A stretch of DNA of 64,000 bases from Schistocephalus solidus. Its lineage: Eukaryota; Platyhelminthes; Cestoda; Diphyllobothriidea; Diphyllobothriidae. The notes under the pieces are model-generated. The model was given only the letters and a program-made list of their open reading frames with translations, was not told where the DNA came from and did not search any database. The stretch's first letter is position 1; every line of letters begins with the position of its first letter. Positions 1-11,988 of the stretch are shown here, in pieces. Position numbers and translations under genes: made by a program. The stretch lies in assembly GCA_017591395.1 (NCBI GenBank), contig WEDG01004976.1, forward strand, positions 1-64,000. The letters are read 5' to 3'.

Positions 1-124
1 TAACCAATGAGCAGAGGCTATTTCCTATCTTGGAATGTCGAGATTTACGTATATGCATGCAATATCCGCATGCTATTAGGGGAACTTAAATCGGGAGAAG
101 TAATATCTTGGTTACTTCCTTGCC

Positions 125-262
125 TGCAGGGCATGAGAAGGGCGAAGGAGGGAAAGGGGAAAAGGAGGACAAAGGCTACGTTAGTTCGACCGTCGAAGTC
201 TGACTATGTCCACCGTATGCCACGCAGAAGGTGGTGCAGGGACGGTATTTTGTGCGCAAATT
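125..262 (-). repeat. R1 dispersed repeat, fragment
   Basis: The segment around 184-246, read on the minus strand, matches 29792-29850 closely: both contain the core catacggtggacat and end in cgacggtcgaac. It is therefore a truncated copy of the R1 repeat described at 29480-29862, in the opposite orientation. The small open frame across it is a by-product of the repeat and not a gene. Confidence 0.6.
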
Positions 263-426
263 AGTTTTACACCCCGGACATCGCTGTCAAGTTGGAAATG
301 GCCAGGTCAATAGTTTATACAATTATCGACCGTTATAGTAAATAAGGCAGCATCAACGGGAAAACAAAAAAGTTAACCCTTCGTAGTATAAGGGCTGTCC
401 GGGATTGTATTCATTGCAATCAAGTC

Positions 427-1202
427 AGGAGCAGGAGGAAGATGGTTTTAGAGCATTAGATGTCGGAGAACACAGTCAGGAATGTCAAGAAAAAGAATCC
501 AAATGTTAATTCATGGGCTCGTTACTGAGGCTGTGGAAACGAAGAGGCTGGTAAGAAGTAAGAAAATCCTAAGCTTCCTTAAGAAATGACCACACGCGGT
601 GCTCTATTCCGACGAAAAACTTTTCACGGTCGTTTTGGTGTCCAACAGTCGAACAGATCACTACATAAGCCCCCTGAAGGTCAGCGAGGTATCTGAAAAT
701 GTCAAGTACAAGTTTCAGGCCAGAAATCCTGCGTCGATGATAGTCTTTGGCTTGGTTGCCTCAGAAGGCAAAGTAATGCCTGCTGTGTTGATCAAAGCCA
801 GGATCAAAGTGAACACAGACATGTTCCTGGATGTTCCTCAGAAGCAATTCAAGCCTTGGATAGATTCCAACTAAACTCCAGACAAGATGGTCTTCCCACA
901 AGACGATCCGCCTCCACATACGTCACGAAGTACACAGAAGCGTCTTGATACGACATGCCTTATTTTGTCCCAAAGATATGTGGCCACAATCCTCGCCGGA
1001 TTTAAATCGCATCGACTGCAGCATTTGGCCATATGTCGTCGGGAAGGCCCACAACAACACGTAAAACGGCGCTGAGGCCCTGAAGGTCTCCATTGCTACG
1101 GAGTGGAACAACATGTCACCATAGTACATCAGGAAAACCTGCGCCGAGTTCAGACCGAGAGTCGAAGAAGAAATGGTTACCAATGACTCTCATATTGAAT
1201 AG
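427..1202 (+). pseudogene. Mariner-like transposase, decayed
   Basis: This is a dead copy of a mariner-family (DDE/DDD) transposase, the enzyme that cuts and pastes mariner DNA transposons. The reading passes through a KRLVRSKKILSFLKK-like segment, then LYSDEK (first catalytic Asp, about 602-616), then QDDPPPHTS (second Asp, about 898-924), and, after a frameshift between about 925 and 985, SSPDLNRID (third Asp, codon 999-1001). It finishes with EWNNMSP and FRPRVEEEM and stops at 1200-1202. The spacing between the last two Asp residues fits the mariner D34D type. Defects are stops at about 586-588 and 872-874, another near the YIRKTC segment, and the frameshift. The N-terminal helix-turn-helix half is not recognisable before about 427. 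I found no flanking inverted repeats by eye. Confidence 0.85.
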
Positions 1203-1867
1203 TTCCTTTTTGATACGAATTTAGTCTTTTATGTAAAAAAACATTTGCTTCTCCAGTTACTTGTTCTTAATCTGGGTGAGGCTGTAGTTCGGATCACTCA
1301 AATTACGAAATTTACGATTTGATACGACACGTTCCTGTGATGATCGGAGAATAGACAGAACTTACGAGGCAGAAGTTGCTCTGGAGGTAAGGAAAACCAT
1401 GCAAGGACAAACGACAGGTAAATGTGACATTCACGATCGCATTATGAGACCTACTGGTCCTGTTGTGCATTGAGGCTCGCTGGGACAATCCGTAGGCAGT
1501 CGCACAGCAATTAGTTATAAAGGAATTTAGGCGATCCAGTACTTCCATTTCTAGAAGTTCGTTTTTAGAGTTATTTACTTCATGGCTTCCGCATAATAAG
1601 TTGAAAATATCCAGTTAACTGCGCCGATTCTTTGCGGAGCTACCTTATACGAGGAACCCTCCGGTAGTTTTTCTGATCCAAAACCAGTCCTCTAGTCCTA
1701 AATTTCAATCAGAAACTTTATTGGTAATAGATCAAGCTTTCATGTCCACCGGTCGTGTGGTAATGTTATGTTAAGGGGCGCTCACCGATCGTGTTACAGG
1801 GTCTAAACATCCCGTTGGGCTTATGGGGTTCATAATGGTGCCCCTTAGGCACTCACGCAGGAACTAG
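1203..1867. other. Non-coding stretch
   Basis: No coding signal. It contains a sequence near 1776-1810 (ggcgctcaccgatcgtgttac) that recurs as ggcgctaacggatcgcgttac near 2051-2071, so a small direct repeat brackets the minus-strand SINE copy at 1868-2010. Nothing else recognised. Confidence 0.4.
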
Positions 1868-2010
1868 TAATATAGACTATAATGGTGATTTTTGGTTTGT
1901 TAGCCGTAATCAATCAGTCATAATGAACGCCAGGCTTGCAACCCTGAAGGCTTGAATCTGCGTTCTGTTGGTTAGAAGTTCAACGCTCTAACGACAGCCA
2001 GCGGCTCGTT
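1868..2010 (-). mobile_element. tRNA-derived SINE, degraded copy
   Basis: On the minus strand this reads gagccgctggctgtcgttag, then gagcgttgaacttctaacca with a decayed box B, followed by a body resembling atgactggctgaggacggct in the better copy at 2633-2790. The order tRNA-like head, short linker, body matches the other copies in this window. Box A and box B are both diverged, so it is probably inactive. Confidence 0.6.
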
Positions 2011-2089
2011 GCCCTGTCAATTGCGATTAAGTGCATTAACTATAAAAATTGGCGCTAACGGATCGCGTTACGGGACATACACGTCCGGA

Positions 2090-2160
2090 CTGCCCACTGA
2101 TGACGGCTTATAACTCAGAAATGACAACTTTAATTTCCCTTGTATTTTTTGGTAGTCCTT
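2090..2160 (+). mobile_element. SINE body fragment
   Basis: Contains tgatgacggcttataactca followed by a caactttaatttcccttgta motif, the body and tail of the same SINE family as 2633-2790, without the tRNA-like head. Confidence 0.45.
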
Positions 2161-2632
2161 CTTTGCAGATATTGCCGGTCTAATGGTTTTCGACGGCGGC
2201 GGCAGAGTTAATTGGTGGAAAAATCAGAGAGAAATTTCTAGATATTGCGAGTAGCTTTTTGTCTTATCCGTTAATTTCCGAAATTCCCGTGATTTAATAA
2301 CTGACCATATGATCAAAAGAGGATGTAAAATCAACCACGGAGCAGACGACTCTCATATAGCAAAGAGTAGTATGTAAGGGTGTTGAAGATCCGGCATACC
2401 ACATTCCACGACAGGGTAGTGACGCGGCAACAAAACGCGAACTGATTCGTCCGCCACGAGTTTGTCCAATTATTTCACGTCATGCGTTTGGTATAAAACG
2501 AACAGCCACTGTGCGGCTGCTCGTGGGGCTCAAAAGTTAGCCCCAAGGCAGTGCGGGACGATTGAGTTCCAGTAACGATCACTGAGCGTTCGTCAACGAA
2601 TGTCAATATTCCCGAGCTAAACCGGCGAGAAA

Positions 2633-2790
2633 GCGAGCTCTTGGTTCAATGGATAGAGCGTTGGACATCTGATCAACGGGTCGCGTGTTCGAGCCTCGGG
2701 TGGGGCACCGCCTGTGGTTGGGTATGACTGGCTGAGGACGGCTAATGAGCCAGAAATTGCAACTCTAGTCTCCCTTGTCTTTGCCGGGAT
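2633..2790 (+). mobile_element. tRNA-derived SINE, best-preserved copy
   Basis: The head has a Pol III box A (tggttcaatgg, 2642-2652), the arm gagcgttggacatctgatca, and a box B (gtgttcgagcctc, about 2685-2697), which together form a tRNA-like 75-base head. The body follows: tatgactggctgaggacggc, taatgagccagaaattgcaa and a tctagtctcccttgtctttg tail. At least five other copies or fragments of this family lie in the window on both strands. No ORF; mobility would depend on a partner LINE. Confidence 0.8.
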
Positions 2791-2916
2791 TGTGCATCTG
2801 TATTTATTTCACGTCCGTTTATCGGTTAAATTACTTCACTTCGTCTGGAGGTAAGGTCAAATGGATCTCGAGATTACAAAGGCGTTAGTATTTCCGATGG
2901 AAATCTACATAACCAA

Positions 2917-3050
2917 GAGCCCATGGCTCAATGGTTAGGGCGTTGGACTTCTAGCCAACAGGTCGCCGGGTTGAGCCTGGGGTATGGTTGGCTGATTTCG
3001 ATTAAAAAGCCCAAATCGGCCATTCCAGTATCCCTTGGGTTTGTCGTTGA
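2917..3050 (+). mobile_element. tRNA-derived SINE copy
   Basis: Head gagcccatggctcaatggtt, then agggcgttggacttctagcc, a box-B-like gggttgagcc, and the body ggtatggttggctgatttcg ending in agtatcccttgggtttgtcg. Same family and orientation as the copy about 280 bp upstream. The linker between head and body is shorter. Confidence 0.7.
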
Positions 3051-5306
3051 GCTCACAGTACAATTAACAGACCACATTTGAGTACACAAATATTTCGAGG
3101 CTAAATAACAATAATTTTTAATAGCCTATCACAGCGTAATGATTATGCAGCTAAACCATGAAAGCACGCTAAAAGTGCATAGATTCACCCCTAATTCGAA
3201 GATATTCGAACCGAAATCAAAAGAACGGTGTAGGAATTAAGGCACTCATATATATATATGGTTCCACTATCTAAAGGAGCCGAGTGTAAATGGAAAAACA
3301 GTAGTAAAAAACCTGTGATTGGCCTTAAAATTTGTTTGAAATTCTCTTGCAGATAACGAATGCCTGACGTCTAAAACCCATGGTCATCACCTTCAATAGA
3401 AAGGCTACGCAGGTATCGGAAAGAATGATTTATTGGTAGATGGGAGCCGAATCGCCCGCAATAAGGCGCCTTTGCGGCAAATTCCACGGAAATTAAGGTT
3501 AGGTTAGAGCTGCCTCCAGGGTTATGGGCTCGGTTTATGATACGGCTAATGGTAGGGTAAGGACATGGGAATACTTACCCCTCGTGGGATTATGTGCATG
3601 GACAGCTTTATTACTTGAGCGAGGCGTTCCTATCCCCATATCCTGGTTTGAGGGGAGTCATGTGTGTAGCCCTTAGAGGTTTCATTAGTTCCCGGTGATT
3701 CTTGGGGGCGTTCTGGACTCAGTAAGTGAAACGCATGCTCAAATGAATTTGGAGCAGGATGATAGTAGTATTCGACTCAAAGGGCACTTGGCCACCTCTA
3801 CAGTATGCCAAATATTAGAAAATAGAGTGGCCTTTCACAATTCATGCTGGCACTTTCGTCAACCAGTCATATCAACAATACAGACAGGGGAACCGACTAC
3901 CTTGTTAGGCACAAATGCCAATACCTAAAAAATACTACCAACGAACTTCACAAAAAAGGTAATATGTCTGGTATCACGAGCAAATTTTTCCTTTCCACCA
4001 ACTCTTCTATCACCTTTCTGAAATGGGCAACACTTTGAATTCTTTCTGTTTTGTCTGGTCACAATACGTCAAAAGACTTAAAAGGTATTTTTTCAACAAC
4101 TTCTAATCTAGTCTTTCTGTTTTTAAGGCTTAACACTTGTTTAAATCTCTTGGCAAACAATGCACAGTTAATCAGATGAAATCTCCCTTCGGTTGTTGAA
4201 GGTTGCACAGGTATGCTTACCTTGTGGACGGTGCAACTGATCCGGTCAACTATCGTGAAGGCATCTGTCTCCACCAGTAGCAAAAAGACAAATAACTTTG
4301 TTAATACCCAAATATTTATGGACCTAACTGTGTACGTCGGACGATTCAAGTGGTCGTAATCCCGATAGGAAAAAATGTTTCCCTGGCAGGTGTGATGGGA
4401 CCTTTGCGGTCGTTGTTCAATGAGTCCCAATCTTTACGAAGCTCAAGTGGCAACGCCAGACAATATTTCTGTAACAACTGAGCCTGCCTGAAGCACCACT
4501 ACCCAAGCTGGCTCGCAGCCCCCATAGGACCAACAGTCTGAAAAGGAATGACCCTGAGCGCCCAACAATCCCAGAAAATAAAAAGGCCAGAAGGTAAAAT
4601 CTATTTTTCCCCTGTGCAATCAAAGACAGATTACAGATAGGCATAGGCAAAAATAGCACAGGACGGAGGGAACACGGGGGCAAGGGATGGGATAAGAGGC
4701 AGTATAGTTAACAAAACGGAATTGGAAATGCCTGATTGGAGGTAATGTATGCGTGTGTTCTGGTTCAACCAGCGAAAGGCAAGTTCGTACGTATAGGTGA
4801 AAACATATATTTATACAAGGGGAGCGTAAACTTGAACAAAAATCACACAGCCCATCATTTGCCCATAGCTGCCGTCTCCCAGCCGAAGAAGACGTTCGGA
4901 GGTACGGTGAAATCGCAGAACGAACAGCACAAGAACGACATTAAAACACACACAAACACATTTGAGTGGAGAAGGGTAGAACAGAGGAGACGTAGAAAGG
5001 TGAAAGCGTAGGCGTCATCGAGAGAAAGGTAAGGAGAGAGAAACGGAAAATTTTCAGTGGATACTGTGCAAGACAACGGTTGGCAACCCTGATAGTGCTT
5101 AGTGATACATTTGTTTTTAAATACACGCGCCTGCAGTTGCAATGAAAGGAAATTTCATCCGCTATCTCGATGCAATAAGGTAGAGTGGGAGCGATTAACA
5201 TCAATAATGACCCAACAGAGAGGAAAGAGCCATGCGATGTACAAGAAGGTTCAAAGCCAATTTAGACAGTGGTACTAACGCCAACAGCAGTGATGCTGGT
5301 GGTGGT
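3051..5306. other. Non-coding, downstream of the ZDHHC gene
   Basis: Open frames here (for example on the minus strand at 4059-4683 and the plus strand at 4736-5011) show no recognisable domain, lack paired splice signals that I could justify, and occur in AT-rich sequence. A short (AT)n run lies near 3247-3260. This should include the 3' UTR of the minus-strand gene ending at 5307, but I could not identify a convincing poly(A) signal. Confidence 0.4.
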
Positions 5307-5650
5307 TTATCTTTGAGCAGATTTGCCGAATGGGAAGCGGTAGTGTAGTTGAGCCCCCAACGGGTCAGCGCCAAGCCTGCCGTTCATAAAAACAAGACCG
5401 GTGGAGGCCGATGTGCTACCACTTGCGGTGACGGAAGTTGAAGTTGGCGCGGGGACAGTTGAGGAGAGGGGGGCAGGGACGCCCGTCTCAAGAGGACTGG
5501 GCATAGTAGCTGCTGTAGTCGAGGAGATTGAAGTGGAGGTATAAAGGGACTCCAGCGAGGCACAGGGGGCGATAGCACGGGGCATGAAGAGCTCGCTGAA
5601 GCGATGATCGGTTTCGCTGGTAACAGAATCGAGCGCCATGGAAGGCATCA
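5307..5650 (-). CDS. ZDHHC8-like: ZDHHC5/8-like, last coding exon (C-terminus)
   Basis: This probable terminal exon of the minus-strand palmitoyltransferase gene starts after a strong acceptor (gtttctgttgtctccag) and ends at a TAA at 5307-5309. It enters with two bases that complete the codon left by the exon ending at 11989. That selects a frame rich in Ser, Thr, Pro and Ala (about 113 residues, with runs such as SSTTAATMPSPLETG), matching the low-complexity tail of the preceding exons. The protein would end FPFGKSAQR. This is unlike the PDZ-binding EISV-type tail of vertebrate ZDHHC5 and ZDHHC8 (known family feature), so a further exon or a lineage-specific tail is possible. The intron before it is about 6.3 kb and full of repeats, so linkage rests on phase, strand and composition. 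Confidence 0.55.
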
Positions 5651-7020
5651 CTGGAGACAACAGAAACGCCAGCATAGATGAAATGAGGGCTCATGTTTCG
5701 AATAAAAGGCGGGTTTTAAATCAGACCAGTAGAGTGCATTCTTGCTTGTTAGTATAGAATAATAGTAAGATGGGCATAAACCCACAAGAGAAGGCGCAAA
5801 TGAAAAAAATGCTTGATAGTTGCAGAACGGACGAAGGCACGGAAACAAAGCTTCAAGAAATGTAAACGTTCAGATAGAATTAGAACAAACAAGCGTTATA
5901 GGCGGAGTAAGCTGGAACAGGCCGATTTAAAAACGATGAACACATTGTAGAGTTAATTAAACGGTGAATGCTAAAAACGCATAACCACCAGTCAGAGGGG
6001 TTGGGAAGGAGTTATGGTCATTAAAAAACGGGTTATTATGTGTTCAATGTTTCCAATCTATATTGCAATCCATCATTGGAGACTGCGTCAGATAACGGCA
6101 AAGTTTTCACAAGTGCTGTGGCAGTGGGTAAAACAACTATGTCGGTGAAACGAGAAGACCATGCATGACGCGGGCGGCCGAGGAGGTACGACACCGACGT
6201 CCAAGTAAAGGCTCATGCAATGCGACCCGGTCATGCATTTAAGTTCGAAAAGGACGAAATCCTTGCAAGGAGTGACCAATGAGAGTCACGAAATGCTCGA
6301 GTCATGGTTCTCGTGCTCACGGTCTATTAGCAAACGCAATGACCGTCCCTCCTGCCCCTCAAGCAAATTTGTGCTGAGACCTTGTCTAGGCAGAGTAATA
6401 AGCCACATGGAGGCACGCGGTCGAGCAATGGTCCAAGTGCCGCTGTGGGTGAGCTAAATGGCCGAACTTTTATCACACCAACAGCTAGCATGGGTGACAA
6501 AATTAGGGCAATTAATGACTCGGCTGTACGCACTAAAGTCATTATGGCGCAAAGTTTAACCACCTGCGACAAATGCGGAAGCCGCAGTGGCAAAGAAACT
6601 CCATCCAATAACGACATCAGTACTTGTAAAAACGTCACCTTTCACTGATACAGTCTGCGAGGATGGATTTGAGCGTGAATCAGAAACTTCAGGCGAATAA
6701 AACTCTTGTTACGCTGATTGTGTCTCTGCCTTCCCAACTGCCTCACGGAACTCGAATTTTTGCCTGTAGCGACAGTAAGACATGCTATACAAAAGACAAA
6801 AACTAAACGGCACATACTTCGGTTTCAAAGGCATTACCGATTTCGAATCAGCGGGTCTTCCTAGGCACAAGCTTAGGGCGAACTGACTCTTACACAACAA
6901 AACCGCCAACACGCAAAAGCCAAGCAAAATATCTCAACATAAGGCGTCCATGGTACAGTAGATTTGCTACCCCATGAAATGAGTTTAGGATTCGTAAAGA
7001 TTAAGCAGGTGGGGTTAGAA
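5651..7020. other. Intron, no recognised element
   Basis: Part of the large last intron of the minus-strand ZDHHC-like gene. Open frames at 6215-6648 (both strands) and 6709-6927 match nothing I recognise and have no supporting splice pattern. Confidence 0.4.
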
Positions 7021-8010
7021 GATTAATTATAGTGCAGGTTCCGTACCTAACGAAACGTCAACCAAAATTCTGAAATGTGATTTCGATTCATATAAATTAC
7101 TTAATTAAGGTTGTCGTATTAATTATTGTGCAGCCTAATGCTAAGGTATTCCAAACACGGTAGGATGCCAGCTTCTGGGCGATTTTCTTAATGACTGCCC
7201 GCAAAAAGAATACTGTGTAGAAAATGGCTACTTAAGTAGTACGCAATTTTACACTGATTTTTGTGCTTTTGTTAACTCGAATATATTTTACAGAAAAAAC
7301 GCACAAAAATATCATATTTTGTATTCGTTTGATAGCATATTACGTCTTCTTAAAATATTTAATTGAAAAAGAGTATCTTTTTGTTTTAAAAAGTTCCTAA
7401 TTATAAAATTTTTAAAGACTTTGAAATGTTCGTGCCTAATACATCGTATGCGTAAACTTATTAATGTGCCTACAATGTATATAACATGATCCAAATCCAT
7501 TACAATATTTTATGTGAACTGTGTGAACTCTTCTTAATACCGTAGTGATAGTTATGATTTTACCTCACACAGAATGCAGTTTTGAAACCGTTAATTCAAG
7601 CATAACGGCCGGTAGGGTGGAAAATTATTCAAATTTAGAAACTTTGAATAAACGGTAGATACTTTTTCTTTAAGTATAAAATTTTGAGAAGACGTAATTT
7701 ACTACTAAATGAGTGAAAGAAAGATTATTTTTGTTCGTATTTTTTATAAAATATATCTGAATTAATAAGAGCATCAAAAATTGATGAGAAAAAGTATACT
7801 ACTTAAGTAGCCAGTTTTTAAAGTATACTTTTTGCAGGCAGGCAAAAAGTAGCTCGTTCAAAAGCCGGCATCCTACGGTGACTGAAATTAGACTGTACGC
7901 TAATCAATATGAAAAATCCGAATTAGTAATTTGTTTGAATCAAAAACACATTTCAGAATTTTGGTTGAAATTTCATGAGATAGGGAATCTACTGTAGGGT
8001 ACTTTTCGGT
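7021..8010. mobile_element. Foldback element with long inverted arms
   Basis: Two arms of roughly 200-230 bp are inverted copies of each other. The left arm has caaccaaaattctgaaatgt at about 7050, cacggtaggatgcc at 7156-7169 and ctacttaagtag at 7228-7239. The right arm shows the same blocks in reverse order and complement: ctacttaagtag at 7799-7810, ggcatcctacggtg at 7867-7880 and acatttcagaattttggttg near 7949-7968. The roughly 560 bp between the arms is AT-rich and has no credible ORF. This fits a non-autonomous foldback or MITE-type DNA transposon. The outer ends are fuzzy and I could not define a target-site duplication. Confidence 0.7.
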
Positions 8011-8660
8011 TTTAAAATGTTTCTAATTATGAGATTTTTAAGACCGTGAAATATCTATTCATCTACCATCTGATTTATACATTTATTAATGCTGCTTGTA
8101 GAGTATAAAACATGGTTCTCGCACATTACACATTTTATGAGTGCTACAAAACGTATTCTGAACAGTGTTGAGAAATTGGATATTTCTTAGACGGAATGTA
8201 TACCGTCTTTAGTATGAGAAAACTCTGAATAAAATTATAACGGCGGTTGGCTCAAACTGGTTCAGGAATTGTAAAAGTTTATTTAAAACCGAAAGCTAAC
8301 CTTTCGTCAAGTATAAAATTAGGAGAAGACGTAATTTGCTACCAAATCAGTATGAGAAATTGTATTTTGAGCCTGTTTTCTATAATATATATTTGAAGTT
8401 TTAAGGACATCAGAAATCAACGAGAAAAAAACGTTACATTTACGCGGTCATTTTAACAGAGTGTAGTTTTAGCAGGTGGTCGGAAAGGAGCTTGTTCAAA
8501 ATCCGGCATCCTACCGTGAATGAAATACCCTCGGAGTGTGCTGCACTGTAATCAATATGAAAACCCAACATAGGAAATCTTTTCGAATCGAAAACGCATT
8601 TCCGAATTTCGGCTAACATTGTATGAGACAGCAAGTCTATTGTAAGTATAAACAATAAGA
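8011..8660. mobile_element. Partial second copy of the foldback element
   Basis: Repeats the interior and right arm of the 7021-8010 element in direct orientation. Shared blocks include a ttttaaaatgtttctaatta-like segment, tataaaattaggagaagacg, the catcctaccgtgaatgaaat junction (near 8507-8526) and the ttcgaatcgaaaacgcattt segment. The left arm is missing, so this is a tandem, 5'-deleted copy. Minus-strand open frames across 8440-8737 are part of it and are not genes. Confidence 0.6.
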
Positions 8661-8861
8661 GTTTTGCACATAAATGGTGACACTGTGTCCTTTACAAAAA
8701 CGATACTGTACCCGTCGACTCTGATGAGGATCACCACTACACCAACAAGACGTGAGAAACGGCTTAAAATATAGCAAAGGAGACTTCCGCAGCATCAACG
8801 TCATTCGCCTTTCTCAATGATACAATGACCGAATGACAAAATTAAGTCAGAATAACATGAC

Positions 8862-8988
8862 CGACAAAGACAAGGAGACTGGAATGGCCATTAGCCAACC
8901 ATACACAAACCCAGGCGCTGCGGTGCCAGAGGCTTAAGCTCGCGACCTGTTGGTTAGAAGTTCAACGCTCTACCCACTGCGCCAAAAG
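8862..8988 (-). mobile_element. tRNA-derived SINE copy
   Basis: The minus strand reads ggcgcagtgggtagagcgtt, gaacttctaaccaacaggtc, a gcgagcttaagcctctggca segment in place of box B, then a gtatggttggctaatggcca body. The head is well kept but box B is damaged. Confidence 0.65.
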
Positions 8989-10300
8989 TCAAAAAGATTG
9001 AATTTGGGAACAATAGCAACGGTTGGAACTATTGTGAGTTTGCCCACGGTCCGAAAACTCGAGTCACCCTACTGTTTTTCAAACTTCCATTAGCGACTTT
9101 CGGTAGCGTGATAGTTCAAAACAAGTTACTGTTGTAAAGGTAGGGGAGAGCCAAAAGATTGATTTCCTTTTACCCTTCCAGTGCATACTGGTGATGTGCT
9201 ACGTGAATTCGTCAGAGTATGAGAATGCACACAGCGGCTTGTTGGAAATTTCATCGCACAGGTCACGTGCGTATGCCTAGACTCCATCAAGGTTTGACAT
9301 AGGTGAGCATGGCAAGCAGCACACATGTACACATATACGTAATTACAGCACCCTAGCATGTCCCGACAGGAGTTTTCTGAAAGCTGAAGGCGTGCCCAAA
9401 AATGGACAGAGACACGATCATTGAAGTGCTGTGAAGGATGCTAAACACTTGCAGCGTACTTTTTGACGTAACCAGAACACGCACGACGATTTATGGTAGC
9501 CACAAGGCGCACGGAAATGGAAAGCCGGCTGAGAATCAAATCATATAAGCCGAAGAATAACTGGTACGCTCAAGCCAATCAAAGATAGGAAGCCTAAACC
9601 CTGTAGTAGATGGAATTAGGATAACCATACAGGTTTAAAAAACAGGTCACTGTGAAAAGATTAGGCATCAATATGAGCATGGTTAAAAACAACTGTACAT
9701 ACAAGAAAGCGGACAAGGCATTTTGAACACGAAACTACGAGTACGGTCTAGGTTTCATGTAGAAAATCGCGTTATCTGGAGGCACCAGTAAGGTGGCTTT
9801 ACACGCTGGCTGTACATAAGAGGCGGTATTTTAAAAATTGCCTGCTGGGCATGATAAGAGTAAAATCTTTTACACCATGCTAAACATTCATGAGTGAAAA
9901 CTGTTCGGTAACCTATGACTGACCCATAATGAAAACTCAAGTCGACGCTGTTTATAACGCTCCTGTACAGAAGATAAGCGTGGGAACTCTCGAGAAAGTG
10001 CAGTTTAGGGAGTTCTAAGCCATAAAAATAACATAAAAACTCGACATTTTACAGACTTATTACGATATGCCTGTGTCTATTAAGATTGCCCCCACTCGTT
10101 GGAACTCCAAAATCACCTCGTGAAAAATCCGAAAATTATTCTAAGATTAATGTTTTGAAGCGGCCAACGGACTCTTGATATCGGATGTCGGGATATATGG
10201 AACGATACTCAGTACGAAAGCTGAAAAAAAGTTTCCAGGAAAGGTTAAGCGTTTTCAATAAGGAAGAATTGCTTAAGTTGGCATGTAATATTAATAACTG
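8989..10300. other. Intron, no recognised element
   Basis: No domain, RNA gene or clear repeat seen. The open frames at 9126-9359 and 9755-9940 have no supporting features. Confidence 0.35.
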
Positions 10301-10800
10301 TGTACCATAATCTCAAGATAAAGCAAACACACCAGGATTCGGGCTTTTGAATGTACTTTCTTCAGCCACTTGCAAAAATTGTACTTGGCAAAACAAGACT
10401 ATTAAGTGGCATGCATTTTTGGTGACTTTCTATGTCCCCATTGAATTAAAGTAAAGTTTACAGAAAACGCCTACAAAAATATTCTCTGCTGCACTTAGTT
10501 GGTAGCAAATCGCGTATTCATTAAGGTTTGCGTGGGTGTAATAGCAGAAATTAAGTTTTGTACTCGAGGAAGAGAGATCTTTCGGTTTAAAAATTGATAT
10601 CTATGAGATTTTTGAAGACCGCACAATGTCTACTCGAGGAGCGAAGGTATCTGGCCGTTTATTACTGCTTCTTGTGAATATACGACATACTCCACATGCA
10701 GCAATTCCGACGTCTTCTGAACATCACGGCTAGACCACAGACATTTTTAGAGCGGAATATAACCCACTGAGCTCAAATTGTGTGTGACTGCTAATATTTT
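10301..10800. mobile_element. Degenerate copy of the foldback interior
   Basis: Shares diverged blocks with 7240-7560 and 8011-8250: an acagaaaacgcctacaaaaa segment, a gtttaaaaattgatatctat / gagatttttgaagaccg segment, and a gaatatacgacatactccac stretch. It is older and more diverged than the other two copies. Confidence 0.45.
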
Positions 10801-11988
10801 CGTGCCACTGAGGCATGCAAAGCAGTCGGTCATTGCGAGCCTCCAGGCATCACAGAAGACAGACTTCTTGGGGTGTAAAGCTGTGGATCAGTTTCAGAGT
10901 TCAGCTGAAGGCCAACATCTGTAGAAGACGACTATACAGTCAAAGTCGAGGATGCTGCCCTAACCGAAATCCCAAGTAGTTTTTTTGTCTTCTGCATCCT
11001 CAAAGGCAGATATACAAGGTCTTGCCTTACCTCAACGTCTTCGTAGGGGAATACTCTGGACAAAACAGCATCCATCGCATAATTCAATGTTGGAATGTTT
11101 GGCTTCTCTAGGAAACGTCCGAACTCTTCTTTAAGTGAGTTAATAGAGAACTAAATAAAGCTCACAGGTTAAGAAGCATACCAGAGGCCTTCACGGTCTA
11201 CCACATCAGTATAAACTGAGTCGCATTATTGAGGTCACAGTCAAAAACGAAATGGCTTAAATTGGTGTGAAAAAACTACCGGGAAAATAAGAGACAAATG
11301 TGGTGAACTCCCACATAAGGAGGCATTGCTCGATTTACCAAAAAAAAGAAAAATAACAGAGTAAGTAGACAAGCGAAAGCTGTTGGTTAAGTCAGCAAAT
11401 TGCACACAAACGAAGACTAAAGCGCGGCAACAGAGCGGGAAGAGGTAAGACAGAGGAATGTTCGTAGTGTTTTCAACGCCACACAATCAATAAACGCAAA
11501 ACAAGTACGTGAATGATCATGGAAGGTGGTTCTGTAATTCACCGAAAATTGCAAATTACCCTGGTTCTACCCCTTGACCGGCATGAAACAGTATGTTTGA
11601 CCTTCTACAACCCCACTAGTCACTTATCAACAGACAAGTAAAAACAAAGCCTTTTTCATATGAGTCGAGAGCCAGGGAAACTATGCGATGCCGATATGTC
11701 GGACTTGTGAGCAGTCTAGGTCGGCATATCGCATAAAGAGGCTGCAAAGAGCGTAGGTGGCAGGGGGTGAAATAAAAATGCGTGCCATACTCAAAAAATA
11801 CAGGAGAACATGTGCAGCAAAGTCCTGAAAACGTGGGTCAATAGTTTAACAAGTACTTTCTGGTGCCGATTTCTGAAAAGCAGTTTGGCCCTACATGTTT
11901 GGGCACTCTAAACCCTAAAAATTGGAGATACACAACCGATAGATAGATTAAGCTGCAAAAAGACCAGGATACAAGAGGGATGAGTTAC
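10801..11988. other. Intron; a small inverted repeat
   Basis: An imperfect hairpin lies near 11681-11737 (tatgcgatgccga against tcggcatatcgcata, about 13 paired bases with a two-base bulge). Otherwise no gene or repeat recognised. Confidence 0.4.

Noticed and set aside
4059..4683. Two overlapping minus-strand frames (123 and 88 codons) near the gene's 3' end
   Set aside because: No recognisable motif and no consistent splice junctions with the exon at 5307-5650.
11681..11737. Imperfect hairpin as a possible microRNA precursor
   Set aside because: About 13 paired bases with a bulge is too short and no conserved mature-like sequence can be argued.
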